Origin: Albugo candida
Lineage: Eukaryota > Oomycota > Peronosporomycetes > Albuginales
DNA: 64,000 bases
Assembly (NCBI GenBank): GCA_040437565.1
Contig: JBDOQK010000056.1
Span: 1 to 64,000 of the forward strand
Direction: 5' to 3'
Every line of letters starts with the position of its first letter. The stretch's first letter is position 1. Below are positions 32,726 through 42,898 of the stretch, one piece after another. Made by a program: the position numbers and the translations under genes. The notes under the pieces were generated by a model. It was not told the DNA's origin and did not search any database. It saw only the letters and a list, made by a program, of their open reading frames with translations.

Positions 32726-35506
32726 ATGACAGATAATGACGACAAGGTTGAGCGAATTGTGCACGCTTGTGGTGTGTACTTGTATCTGATTGACAAAGAA
32801 ACAAACAACTATAAACAACAAACCGATTCTGTTGTGGGATGCGTTCTTTTGAGTAACGATACTTCTACTTTCTATCGTTTGCTCTTTTATGACACTCAAA
32901 AGAAAAGTATTCTGACAATCACTTTGCCTTCTGGGGGCTCGTGGCTTCAGATTCATCCGCAGGCGGATAATTGCGTGCGTATCGATGACAATTTATCGAA
33001 AGAACCTGGATGTACACTACGTTTTCGAAGCACAAGCGAGCTACAAGCTTTCTTAACTGCCATGGTATGTGCACAAGCACAGCTCACTTTGATTTGTCTT
33101 CGTGATAAAGGAAATAAAAAAGAAGTGAATCCTTTTGTGCAAATTCTCACTCCGCAATTTGGTAAAAAGGAAAAATTTCTGGAGAGAAAAGATTTGGCAG
33201 GAATTCACATTTCTACGTGGAAAAATGACATGAGCATGCTCCCATTCTCGGGGAACGATCCAGTCAAACTTCTTCTCGACCGCGATCGGAGTCAAGCTAT
33301 TCAACAAGATAAACGCAAAATACACTTGGGTGACATGAAAAATGATTTGGTGACCGCTACAATTGCTGATGGGATTTTGGGGATGCAACGCCATGAGAGT
33401 CGCTATGTGTTCATAGCTATGCCTGCAAATAAGCAATGGATGATTGCTCATATAGAACTTTTGAAAATCAAAAAGGGTCATGGGAACCTTGATGATGCGG
33501 GGGATATTGCCAGAAATTCAGAGCAATCAACGAGAAATTCTAGCGAAGAATTGATCAATAGAATGGCGTCCCTTTCAAGAGCTGGATCACACGGACTCGG
33601 CCAATATGTCACTGTAGCTACTGGCAGATCAGTTGGGAATGACAAAGACACGACAGAATTGCGTGAATCAATTGATAGCTCGGATAGTTTTCAGTCGAGG
33701 CGTCACTCTACTATTGTGGATGCCTTAGCAGCTCCCGGTCAAGCAATTCCTTTGGTTGGATTGCATCAGGCAAACGAAATTGGATTCGAAAAAGATACAA
33801 TGCAGAAATCCTCACCTGTTATGAAAAATGCTGCATTTGATGTTGAAGAAACTTACACTATGGATGCTGGTATCCGCCTTAAGATCTCTGACGAGGGGAG
33901 CTCTGTTACTACTACGAAAGACTTCTCACTTGCCGATTTGCTGAAGGAACAAGAAAAGTTGAATTCCATGCGACAAGAATTGGACAAGCAGAGGCAAACG
34001 ATCGCAGAATCTTATAGGGGCAACTCAGAGAACCAGAATGAGAGAACTAGTTCAAAGTTACAAATGAAGATAGCCGAGAATAGCGGTTCATCAAGTTTGG
34101 TTGTCGCATCTCCAGCATCAGACGCGTACCCTATCGATGGAAAAAACACCAAGTTCAAGTCGACGGCCCCACCCACAGCAGCACCTTTATTTGCAAGAGA
34201 GGTGAACAGCGGGCTCACAAATGGAGTCCAGAATGTACCTTGTCCGAGCTTGCCGTGGCAGCATTCCTCTCCTTCGATGATACCTTCTTCGATGAGTATC
34301 TCCACGTTCCCACCATACCAAAATACAAAATTTTCTATCAACAATCACGAAATGTCTAATCTGAATGTGGAAAGCAATTTCCTCAAGCTGCAACGCACTT
34401 CTACTGCCATTGAGAACTCCGTTCATGATCTGCACTCCAAATTAGATCGACTCAACAATGCAACTTTGCTGCGATCAACAGCAACTTCAGTTCCGTTCAA
34501 TGGCAATTTTGGATCGTCAGCCAATTTGATGGCATCAGGCCTTGAATTCTCTTCTCACAATGGATCATCATCCGCGCTGCTGTTGAAGCATATTGAACGT
34601 GCGTTGACCCAGAAAGATGAACTACATCAGAGTGTGATGAATCTAACCAAAGCTAATGAGTCTTCACGGTTCACCATTGAAGATCTGTCCAATAAAATAG
34701 ATGCATTACATCGCGAAAATCATCGATTGATTGAAAGAAACTCTGAAACCAATTTGTCTTATCAGGAAGAGCACCGTCTTGAACTACGCGAAACTAAGTT
34801 ACAGCTACAACATGATCAGGATGAGTTAAAGAAGGCGCGGCTTGAGAATCAGCAGCTGCGTCAAACCATACTTCATCGCGATAATGAGTTACAAACATTG
34901 CGACAAGATATGGACTTGTCCGTGCAGCAACAAGTTGATTCCTTGCGAAGGTCTTTACAAGAGCAAGTGGATTCTAGCTCTGAAGGCACCACGAGACAAC
35001 TAACATCCGAGAGGAAAAAGCTGGAAGAAGCTCTACACGAAACAAGAGAACAACTTGACAAGTATATGAAGCAAAATGAAAGGCTGAAGGTGGATCTTGA
35101 TCAGTTGGAAGGGCAGCATGTTCAACTTGAGGAAAAAATACGAGCCGGACAACGTGACCACAGCAATCAAATAGAAGAAATGGAGACAAAGCAACAAAAA
35201 CTCTGTGACCGTGAGACGAAATACATGGGAGAGATTCAGTCTTTGAAGAAGTCGCTTGTACAAGCCGAGAGTTTATTGAGCGAGAAGGAGCGAATCATTG
35301 TCAACATGAAAGATGAACATACCAAGCGAGATGTTGAGGCGATAAGTGGATGGGTGAAAGAATCTATGAACGGGATCTACTTTTACTTCCAGGACGCTTT
35401 TGACGAAGAGAATGAGTTCAATGGCAAAGAAATTGTCACCGCTATTCGACAAGTTTTGAAGCAGCAGACGCTCGATATTTTGTCCAAGCTTGAAGCTCAT
35501 CTCTAG
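32726..35506 (+). CDS. FKBP15/WAFL-like coiled-coil protein
   Basis: A 926-residue single-exon protein. Residues ~1-115 form a WH1/PH-like fold (VHACGVYLYLIDKETNNY, LRFRSTSELQAFLTAM). Residues ~205-255 keep only the end of an FKBP domain (ADGILGMQRHESRYVFIAM, then QWMIAHIELLKI), and the prolyl-isomerase pocket residues are not evident. A long Ser-rich linker follows, then a coiled coil at ~620-870 with Glu/Gln/Lys heptads. The last ~50 residues (SGWVKESMNGIYFYFQDAF, then IVTAIRQVLKQQTLDIL) match the C-terminal helical tail of FKBP15. Family members act on early endosomes with actin and WASP. The stop lies inside an 18-bp tandem repeat. Confidence 0.75.
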   Translation: MTDNDDKVERIVHACGVYLYLIDKETNNYKQQTDSVVGCVLLSNDTSTFYRLLFYDTQKKSILTITLPSGGSWLQIHPQADNCVRIDDNLSKEPGCTLRFRSTSELQAFLTAMVCAQAQLTLICLRDKGNKKEVNPFVQILTPQFGKKEKFLERKDLAGIHISTWKNDMSMLPFSGNDPVKLLLDRDRSQAIQQDKRKIHLGDMKNDLVTATIADGILGMQRHESRYVFIAMPANKQWMIAHIELLKIKKGHGNLDDAGDIARNSEQSTRNSSEELINRMASLSRAGSHGLGQYVTVATGRSVGNDKDTTELRESIDSSDSFQSRRHSTIVDALAAPGQAIPLVGLHQANEIGFEKDTMQKSSPVMKNAAFDVEETYTMDAGIRLKISDEGSSVTTTKDFSLADLLKEQEKLNSMRQELDKQRQTIAESYRGNSENQNERTSSKLQMKIAENSGSSSLVVASPASDAYPIDGKNTKFKSTAPPTAAPLFAREVNSGLTNGVQNVPCPSLPWQHSSPSMIPSSMSISTFPPYQNTKFSINNHEMSNLNVESNFLKLQRTSTAIENSVHDLHSKLDRLNNATLLRSTATSVPFNGNFGSSANLMASGLEFSSHNGSSSALLLKHIERALTQKDELHQSVMNLTKANESSRFTIEDLSNKIDALHRENHRLIERNSETNLSYQEEHRLELRETKLQLQHDQDELKKARLENQQLRQTILHRDNELQTLRQDMDLSVQQQVDSLRRSLQEQVDSSSEGTTRQLTSERKKLEEALHETREQLDKYMKQNERLKVDLDQLEGQHVQLEEKIRAGQRDHSNQIEEMETKQQKLCDRETKYMGEIQSLKKSLVQAESLLSEKERIIVNMKDEHTKRDVEAISGWVKESMNGIYFYFQDAFDEENEFNGKEIVTAIRQVLKQQTLDILSKLEAHL

Positions 35507-35540
35507 CTTAAAGCTCATCTCTAGCTTAAAGCTCATCTCT
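35487..35540 (+). repeat. Three 18-bp tandem repeats spanning a stop codon
   Basis: Units at 35487-35504, 35505-35522 and 35523-35540; the last two are identical (AGCTTAAAGCTCATCTCT). Each unit keeps the frame and each unit boundary forms TAG, so the FKBP15-like protein ends at the first boundary. Confidence 0.95.
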
Positions 35541-36009
35541 TGCGGCAACCTGGGCGTGAGTAGGTTGTGGCTTCTTCGATCTTTCAGTGAGCATGCTATA
35601 CGAGTGCATCTGCTGGGCAACCGGGATCAGATAGTAGCGATGAAGACTGATGAGTGCAAATCATTTAAACGCTGAAAGAAGGCAATGTATCCACTCCCTT
35701 CGCTTTCTCACATGTACATATAGTCGTCAAATGTACAGAAGTCGATCCAGTACACATCAAGGACACTTCAGTGACAAGTGAAATTACAATTAGCTGCTGT
35801 TTGAAGCCTAGTAAACTTCAAGTACATGTTGCGACCATATTTAATCCATCTAAGCAACAGACCCAAATTCTACTCTTCGAAAATTTTAAGCTTGGATCAA
35901 GGCGTACAGATGCATTCGCATCATCACTGAATTCTTGATGGAGTAGATGCTGGATCAGACAGCTTTTGCTTGACATTGCACGGAGCATTATTTTGGGTAA
36001 TGGACAATG
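35541..36009. other. Convergent 3' flanks, nothing seen
   Basis: Short AT-rich spacer between the FKBP15-like gene and the CAF-1 gene. No feature is supported. Confidence 0.5.
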
Positions 36010-38579
36010 TTACTTCGCCTTTTGCTTGATCTGCGAAGGCGTACTTGCTGAGGATTCAAATTCTCTTGCTTTTCGTAGCTGAGGAGACTCAAAGTTGGGA
36101 GAACACAGGCGTTGTCCAAGCTGCGAGACCAGAGTATATTCGCATGATCCGTTAGCAATGACATCTTTGTTTGTGTCATGAGAATGCTGACAGAAAAATG
36201 GGCCCTCAATTTGGATAAGAAGCTTTTTCAAGACACGTTTGCTTCTTTTGCTGCTTTGATGGCATGTCTGACCACTTATTTTTTGCATATTGTCGTCTAG
36301 CTCCGTATCACTCGAGCATTGTCCATCTTCCCTGTACTCTATTTCATTATCATGTGCAAGCCAGGAATCATTGTAGTCAAGACAATTATCCTCATCTTCA
36401 GATTCATGTTCACTCTCATCGGACAAGCTCTCGCCAGGTTCTTCCTCTTCCCATTCGTCATCGCTATCAACACTATAGTCTACGTTTCCCGCTCTAGCAA
36501 ATGGACGTCGACCATTCCGGAGTAAGTGAGATGTCTTATTGAAAGTACCATAGAAAGCTGGACGATGGTTTTCAGCAAATTGTAGCAACTTCATGATACC
36601 AAGCTTCTCATGTCTTTGACGTTTGCATGTCCAGTTACTCATAGATAGTTTTCGGGCTTGGTTTGATTTGGTAAAATTCTCGGATGCACCGCATGCGAGT
36701 TCTCCAGTCCCCTCACGCATATGCTTGGCTGAGGTTTTATTTGTTGCCACCCAGTGCACGGCTTCATCGAACGACGACATATTTCCGTTGCGAAATTTGT
36801 TGTCAGGATACCGGTCTTGACCATACGATTGCACTCCACTTGGGCAGGTAGCTGTCAGAATTTTTGGAACTGCACACACTCCACCTTCCAGGGTGCTCGA
36901 GTCGAGACCAGGTCCAGTTTGTTCATTGCCAGTGGAGTCGATGGACCGAAAATAAGAGACCATAGATTTTTTCCGCTTATTGGCCAGCATTCTTTCTTGC
37001 TCAAGTGCTTCTTCGCGTCTTCGTTTTTCAAACTTCTTTTGCTCAAATTTATCACCTTCTGATCTTTCCTTGTGATCTCGTTTGGCTTGTTTCTCATTAT
37101 CCTTGCGCTCGCGGTACTTCCCTCGCCTGATTTCGGACTCTATAATGTGTGAGAATCTGGCAACTTTTGCTTCCTCTAAACTCACTTTGACCTCGTCTAT
37201 AGGCTGCTGGTGTAGCAGATGTAAGATACGGGCTAATGTTCTTAGCTGTTGGCCGAGACGCTTACGATGCTTACGCATCCTCCTGATCAATTTTTGTGCC
37301 TCAGATGAGAAAACCTGCTCAATATTACCTACTTCCCAGAGCCATAACGCCCTATCACTTGTATCTTCAAATATATTTGGTCTTTGAGGTCGAGCCCCGT
37401 AGCAGTGGCGCTGTGCGAGAATCTTAAATTCCATTTCTAGCCACAGGGAGAGTGTTGAAAGAATTTCACTTTGATCGATTTTCACATTAAAATGTGATAA
37501 AAGTTGCTCCATTAACGCAGTCAGGGTGAGAGATTTGCCTTGTACATAATGACCCAGGAACGAACGCAAAGATGTTGGACATTCCACAATTTTTGTCTCG
37601 TCAAATGCTTCCACTCGATCTTGTAAAGCCAATCGAACGCTATCAAATTGCAATGAAATTTTTCTTTGTTGCTGTTCCGCAGTTTCATTGACGTCGAGAT
37701 TGCTTTTCAAATTGTGGTCTTTCCCCAAACCATAAACTTCCTGCAACATCGAAAACTCTTCTCCAGAAGAGAAGTTTGAGCATCCCTGTAGAGATTTACA
37801 TAAAGATAGCAGATCCGCGAGCTTCTGTTTGTACATTTCGACACGCGTCTTCGTGACAGCATCTAATATGGCTGGTGCATCTTCGACTTCGACTTTGTCA
37901 CATTTGCCTGCGTCGTTTGTGTCCTCCACTAAAGTTAAGCTAGTGGCAGTAGTTGTACTGAGAACATCATCTTGCGTTTCATGCTCCTTTTTTCGGTTCT
38001 TTTTTACTTTTGTAATTAGTTCTTCGTTTATCTCGTCAAATTCCCTGCGGGTAGACATTTGACCTCGTTGAGGTTGCCGAACACTCGATGTTTCTATCTT
38101 ATCCCGTTTGGATCGTTTCTTATTGGATTTTGTATAATCCTCCATTAGAACTCCAGTAGAATTTACGTTCGTGTCGGGTGTAATTCTCATTGACTCTGTG
38201 GCTTGTGCTGCTTCCAAAAGATGCTTCTCAATGATATCCGATTGAAAGCTATTTAGGTCTTTCTCTTTCACATCGAGCACTGTCACCGAAAGCGGCGTAC
38301 TTGTGTCCACCGCAGATTCTTGATTGTCTAATGGAGGTTCAAGATCCTTTTCACCCTTGGAAGCTTTTGTGATTTCTAAGATCGTTATGTTATCATCTTC
38401 TTCATTACACACCCGCTCTTTCAACGGGTCCAAATCCGTGGAAGCCAATCCTTTTTTCGGTGAAAAGAACGCGTCAATAGAGACTTGGCGAACGTTCTTC
38501 CGTGAATTTGGATCCTGACATAAGAATGTGAATTACGACGTTATGAAAACCAGAAAACTATTATTCGTACCTCGTCCAT
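36010..38579 (-). CDS. CHAF1A: Chromatin assembly factor 1 large subunit (CAF-1 p150)
   Basis: Deposits H3-H4 behind replication forks with PCNA. I place a 9-bp first exon (38571-38579, encoding MDE), a 56-nt GT-AG intron (38515-38570), then exon 2 to 36010; total 837 residues. The joined N-terminus contains QVSIDAFF, a good PCNA-interacting PIP box, which a model starting inside exon 2 would miss. A KER-like Lys/Glu/Arg helix lies at ~480-545 (RRGKYRERKDNEKQAKRDHK). The CAF-1A signature is near 650-700 (FAENHRPAFYGTF, then RPFARAGNVDYSVDSDDEW) and is followed by the acidic ED region (ESEHESEDED). A C-terminal winged helix was not examined in detail. Confidence 0.88.
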
Positions 38580-39462
38580 GGTTGCGTCCTGTTCCCCGAT
38601 ATCGAGCCAAAGCCAAAATGGGGCTCGGATTCAGCAGACTTTGTGCGTTCCTCCTATCACAGGGTCTTATATTTAAAGCAGCTCCGACATAAACGCAGGT
38701 AAATGCCTTCGCGAGAGGACTGACCACTACGAGTCAGCCTCTCTGTACTTGGTGCACTCTCCAAAGCATCCTTCTGTCTTGATGCGTTTGAACTTCTCAG
38801 TACAAGTGAGGCATGAGTAGAGTACGTAGAGCGTAATATTGCGGCAGAAAACTCTTACTATCAGCAATATATCGTCAATGTGAGCCAGTAGGTCAAGAAA
38901 AATATTTTTTTAGAGAAAAAGGCTGAAGAAGAACAGAAATACTTCTGGTACTCGTTACGCAACTTTCAACTTTAATATCTATCGCAATACTACAGTGAGA
39001 CTATCTACAATCACACAGGATCACCTGGAAGGCTTACTATCGTCGTATACGCAAAAAGAGTTTATCTTTGGTTGCTAGCACAAAATATTCTAATAAGCCA
39101 TCGTGGAAGAGCTTCGACCTGTTCGAAGACCAATGTATTTGAGCTGCATTTTCTATACCAACGCGCTGGATCTGTGATAGAGAGCGTGATGATGTGTTGT
39201 ATATATGGAAACATGACAACACAGCCTAATTTCGGTCACAACAAAGCGTAATTCTACGAGCATTGTCTATAAAGTATTTACATCAAGTAGGACATCAAGC
39301 TATGGTATAGTGAGAAAGAAGGAGTCACGTCATGGGCTAGAGGAACTCAGCACGGGGCTTCTCTGGCACAAATAGAGACCATGTGATGTTCTCCGACACC
39401 GTGAAGTAGTGAAAATGCTCCAAGCTGCATGGTGTGTAATCAAATTGCGGAGGTGCCTCATA
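38580..39462. other. Intergenic, no supported gene
   Basis: Upstream of the CAF-1 gene. Short open frames on both strands lack recognisable features. Confidence 0.5.
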
Positions 39463-42300
39463 GGTTGGTATACCCAATTTATGTCACATTATGCTATGGT
39501 GATAGGCAACGACTGTGGTACAAGCAAGCTAAGGGTGTATTGGGTGAAAGTCGGAGTATGACATAGTGATGCATCAATCTCTTCCCAACCAGACAAAATG
39601 GCATGATTTCTACTCGACGAATTAAGGAACCTTTTTAGTGCACATGGGCACAAGACGGCATCGAGCCAGAACTACGAATTCATTCGCCAACACAAGACAT
39701 CAATATGCATCAAGTCTGCGTTAGACAATCGCTAGAGGTCAAACTGAATGGATCCTCCCATAAAAGTATATCTTGAAGACTTCTGTACTCGAAAAATGTC
39801 GACTTGTATACCCCTTTTCATGTACTTTGAATGTAGAAAACGTCCTTAACAGTACTATTATTTTGGAATAACACAGTATGAGTCGAAATCGAACCTTCAA
39901 CATGACTTGGATTTTTAGACCTCCTCCGATGCTCTCTGCGATGTCGAGTAATGACGTTATCAGCTGGATGGGTCATTTAGTTCATGAATATTGATAAACC
40001 GGCCGCTAGGAGAAAGCCCTGGCCGTACATTTGCGATCTAGTTTCCAGCAAAATATAAAGTCTGTAAGTTCGAGTTGGAAATTATACGCGTGGATGCCTG
40101 CACTAGAATCACTATAAGGAAAAAATGCATTCCCAGGTGAGCATGGATGCTCGTTTCCGACTGGTTTTAGGGGTAGTAGTCTGTTTGTATTGACAGGCAT
40201 ATATATTTAACACCGTTTGGCGTACTGCTGGTCTTCAGCTTTCTGGTATTGGATTCTTTGCTGTCATAAGAAGAGATATCATTTACGAAGCTTGTTTATC
40301 ACAAGGATCCCAGCCAAATGCAATGAATATCGGCAAGTCAAAGATATCAATTGGGTTTAAGAAAGCGCGCATTGAAAAATCAATAATTCGCGAATGCTGT
40401 GATTCAATTTGCGTTGAGATCTTCTATTTTGTGGTAAGGTGCCACTATCACTAAGTAGGTGTGCCCTTGCGAGCCTTGCGAAACACGACCCGAGTCAGGT
40501 CGATTATTATCGACATTGATTTGGTATCGCACTAGCCACTTCTGCTTATCAGGACCGAGTATAGTAGGAGTGCGACCTTCCTCACTGTAGAGGCGATTGC
40601 TAGCGTCGTCTCATTTGATTCGCCAAATAACCTGTAGCTTGGAACTTCTCGTTTCGAAATTTAATAATTATACCACACGCACATAACGTGAAGTCTGATT
40701 CTGTGGCAATGTCGGACGCAGAAGTACTTCAGTACAAACCACGCCTTGGCAACTTGAGCGTTTCTGAGAAAATTAATGAGGCGGAAATGTTGAAGGCTCA
40801 TTAATTTTCTCAGAAACGCTCAAGTTGCCAAGGCGTGGTTTGTACTGAAGTACTTCTGCGTCNNNNNNNNNNNNNNNNNNNNNNNNNNNNNNNNNNNNNN
40901 NNNNNNNNNNNNNNNNNNNNNNNNNNNNNNNNNNNNNNNNNNNNNNNNNNNNNNNNNNNNNNGGTTGGTATACCCAATTTATGTCACATTATGCTATGGT
41001 GATAGGCAACGACTGTGGTACAAGCAAGCTAAGGGTGTATTGGGTGAAAGTCGGAGTATGACATAGTGATGCATCAATCTCTTCCCAACCAGACAAAATG
41101 GCATGATTTCTACTCGACGAATTAAGGAACCTTTTTAGTGCACATGGGCACAAGACGGCATCGAGCCAGAACTACGAATTCATTCGCCAACACAAGACAT
41201 CAATATGCATCAAGTCTGCGTTAGACAATCGCTAGAGGTCAAACTGAATGGATCCTCCCATAAAAGTATATCTTGAAGACTTCTGTACTCGAAAAATGTC
41301 GACTTGTATACCCCTTTTCATGTACTTTGAATGTAGAAAACGTCCTTAACAGTACTATTATTTTGGAATAACACAGTATGAGTCGAAATCGAACCTTCAA
41401 CATGACTTGGATTTTTAGACCTCCTCCGATGCTCTCTGCGATGTCGAGTAATGACGTTATCAGCTGGATGGGTCATTTAGTTCATGAATATTGATAAACC
41501 GGCCGCTAGGAGAAAGCCCTGGCCGTACATTTGCGATCTAGTTTCCAGCAAAATATAAAGTCTGTAAGTTCGAGTTGGAAATTATACGCGTGGATGCCTG
41601 CACTAGAATCACTATAAGGAAAAAATGCATTCCCAGGTGAGCATGGATGCTCGTTTCCGACTGGTTTTAGGGGTAGTAGTCTGTTTGTATTGACAGGCAT
41701 ATATATTTAACACCGTTTGGCGTACTGCTGGTCTTCAGCTTTCTGGTATTGGATTCTTTGCTGTCATAAGAAGAGATATCATTTACGAAGCTTGTTTATC
41801 ACAAGGATCCCAGCCAAATGCAATGAATATCGGCAAGTCAAAGATATCAATTGGGTTTAAGAAAGCGCGCATTGAAAAATCAATAATTCGCGAATGCTGT
41901 GATTCAATTTGCGTTGAGATCTTCTATTTTGTGGTAAGGTGCCACTATCACTAAGTAGGTGTGCCCTTGCGAGCCTTGCGAAACACGACCCGAGTCAGGT
42001 CGATTATTATCGACATTGATTTGGTATCGCACTAGCCACTTCTGCTTATCAGGACCGAGTATAGTAGGAGTGCGACCTTCCTCACTGTAGAGGCGATTGC
42101 TAGCGTCGTCTCATTTGATTCGCCAAATAACCTGTAGCTTGGAACTTCTCGTTTCGAAATTTAATAATTATACCACACGCACATAACGTGAAGTCTGATT
42201 CTGTGGCAATGTCGGACGCAGAAGTACTTCAGTACAAACCACGCCTTGGCAACTTGAGCGTTTCTGAGAAAATTAATGAGGCGGAAATGTTGAAGGCTCA
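39463..42300. other. False 1338-bp duplication around gap 6
   Basis: Positions 39463-40800 recur at 40963-42300 at a constant offset of 1500, with 100 N (40863-40962) between. The duplicate contains the upstream region and the first ~30 codons of the TPR gene. Only the right-hand copy continues into the full gene. Confidence 0.93.
40715..40862. other. Fold-back (palindromic) contig end
   Basis: Positions 40797-40862 are the reverse complement of 40715-40780, with a 16-base loop between. The right-hand copy of this region continues normally into the gene, so the inverted stretch is probably a chimeric read or assembly artefact at the end of the left contig. Confidence 0.85.
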
Positions 42301-42859
42301 AGGGAACATATATGTCAAGTCGGGTGATTACAATCGCGCTCTATCGAAATATGCAATGGTACGATTTTCTTGAATATGAAGCTCTAATGAGTTACTTTAT
42401 TGCTCCCAACTCGTGCAGGTATTTGCATACGTCAATGGACTGTTTACGAAGTCGGATTCAATGGCAATGTATAGTTCTAAGAGTGAAGCAGCAATGCTTT
42501 GTGGTCAGGATGAAGCACAGAAGATTCAGCTGTTAAAGCAAGCTGTATGGTCAAATATGGCACTATGCTACTTGAAAACTGATAAGCCTGCTAAAGCTAT
42601 AGAAGTTTGTGATAAAATTTTGAGTTTGGACTGTCTCCATTCGAAGGCTCTGTTTCGAAAAAGTCAAGCACTAGCTCATATGCACCATTACGATCGGGCA
42701 AAGGCGATCTTGAGGCAATTAGTAGAAAAGGAGCCTTCCAACTCGATAGTAAGGAAGGAATACGTCGCTGTCAGTCAATTCGAAAAAAAAGTGCAGAAAG
42801 AAGAAAACAGTAAAAGCTCATTTGCAAACATCTTCAATAAAAATTCTTGCTCCATGTAA
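42209..42859 (+). CDS. Small TPR protein (TTC9-like)
   Basis: Exon 1 (42209-42358, 50 codons), a 60-nt GT-AG intron (42359-42418), exon 2 to 42859; product 196 residues. The spliced protein has a split first TPR (EMLKAQGNIYVKSGDYNRAL), an insert, then two more TPRs (WSNMALCYLKTDKPAKAIEV and HSKALFRKSQALAHMHHYDR). This arrangement resembles TTC9 and the TPR part of immunophilins, but there is no isomerase domain. Such proteins often bind Hsp90 or other partners; the target here is unknown. Its 3' end converges with the TMCO4-like gene, 39 bp away. Confidence 0.8.
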
Positions 42860-42898
42860 ACTCGAAGTCATCTGACAAACACGTGCACTTTGCATTCT

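Noticed and set aside
40797-40862. A possible real inverted repeat or hairpin regulator in the TPR gene
   Set aside because: The overlapping right-hand contig lacks it and reads through normally, so an artefact is more likely.
39990-41700. Two identical 64-codon minus-strand frames at 40006-40200 and 41506-41700
   Set aside because: Both lie in the false 1338-bp duplication and neither shows protein features; chance frame seen twice.
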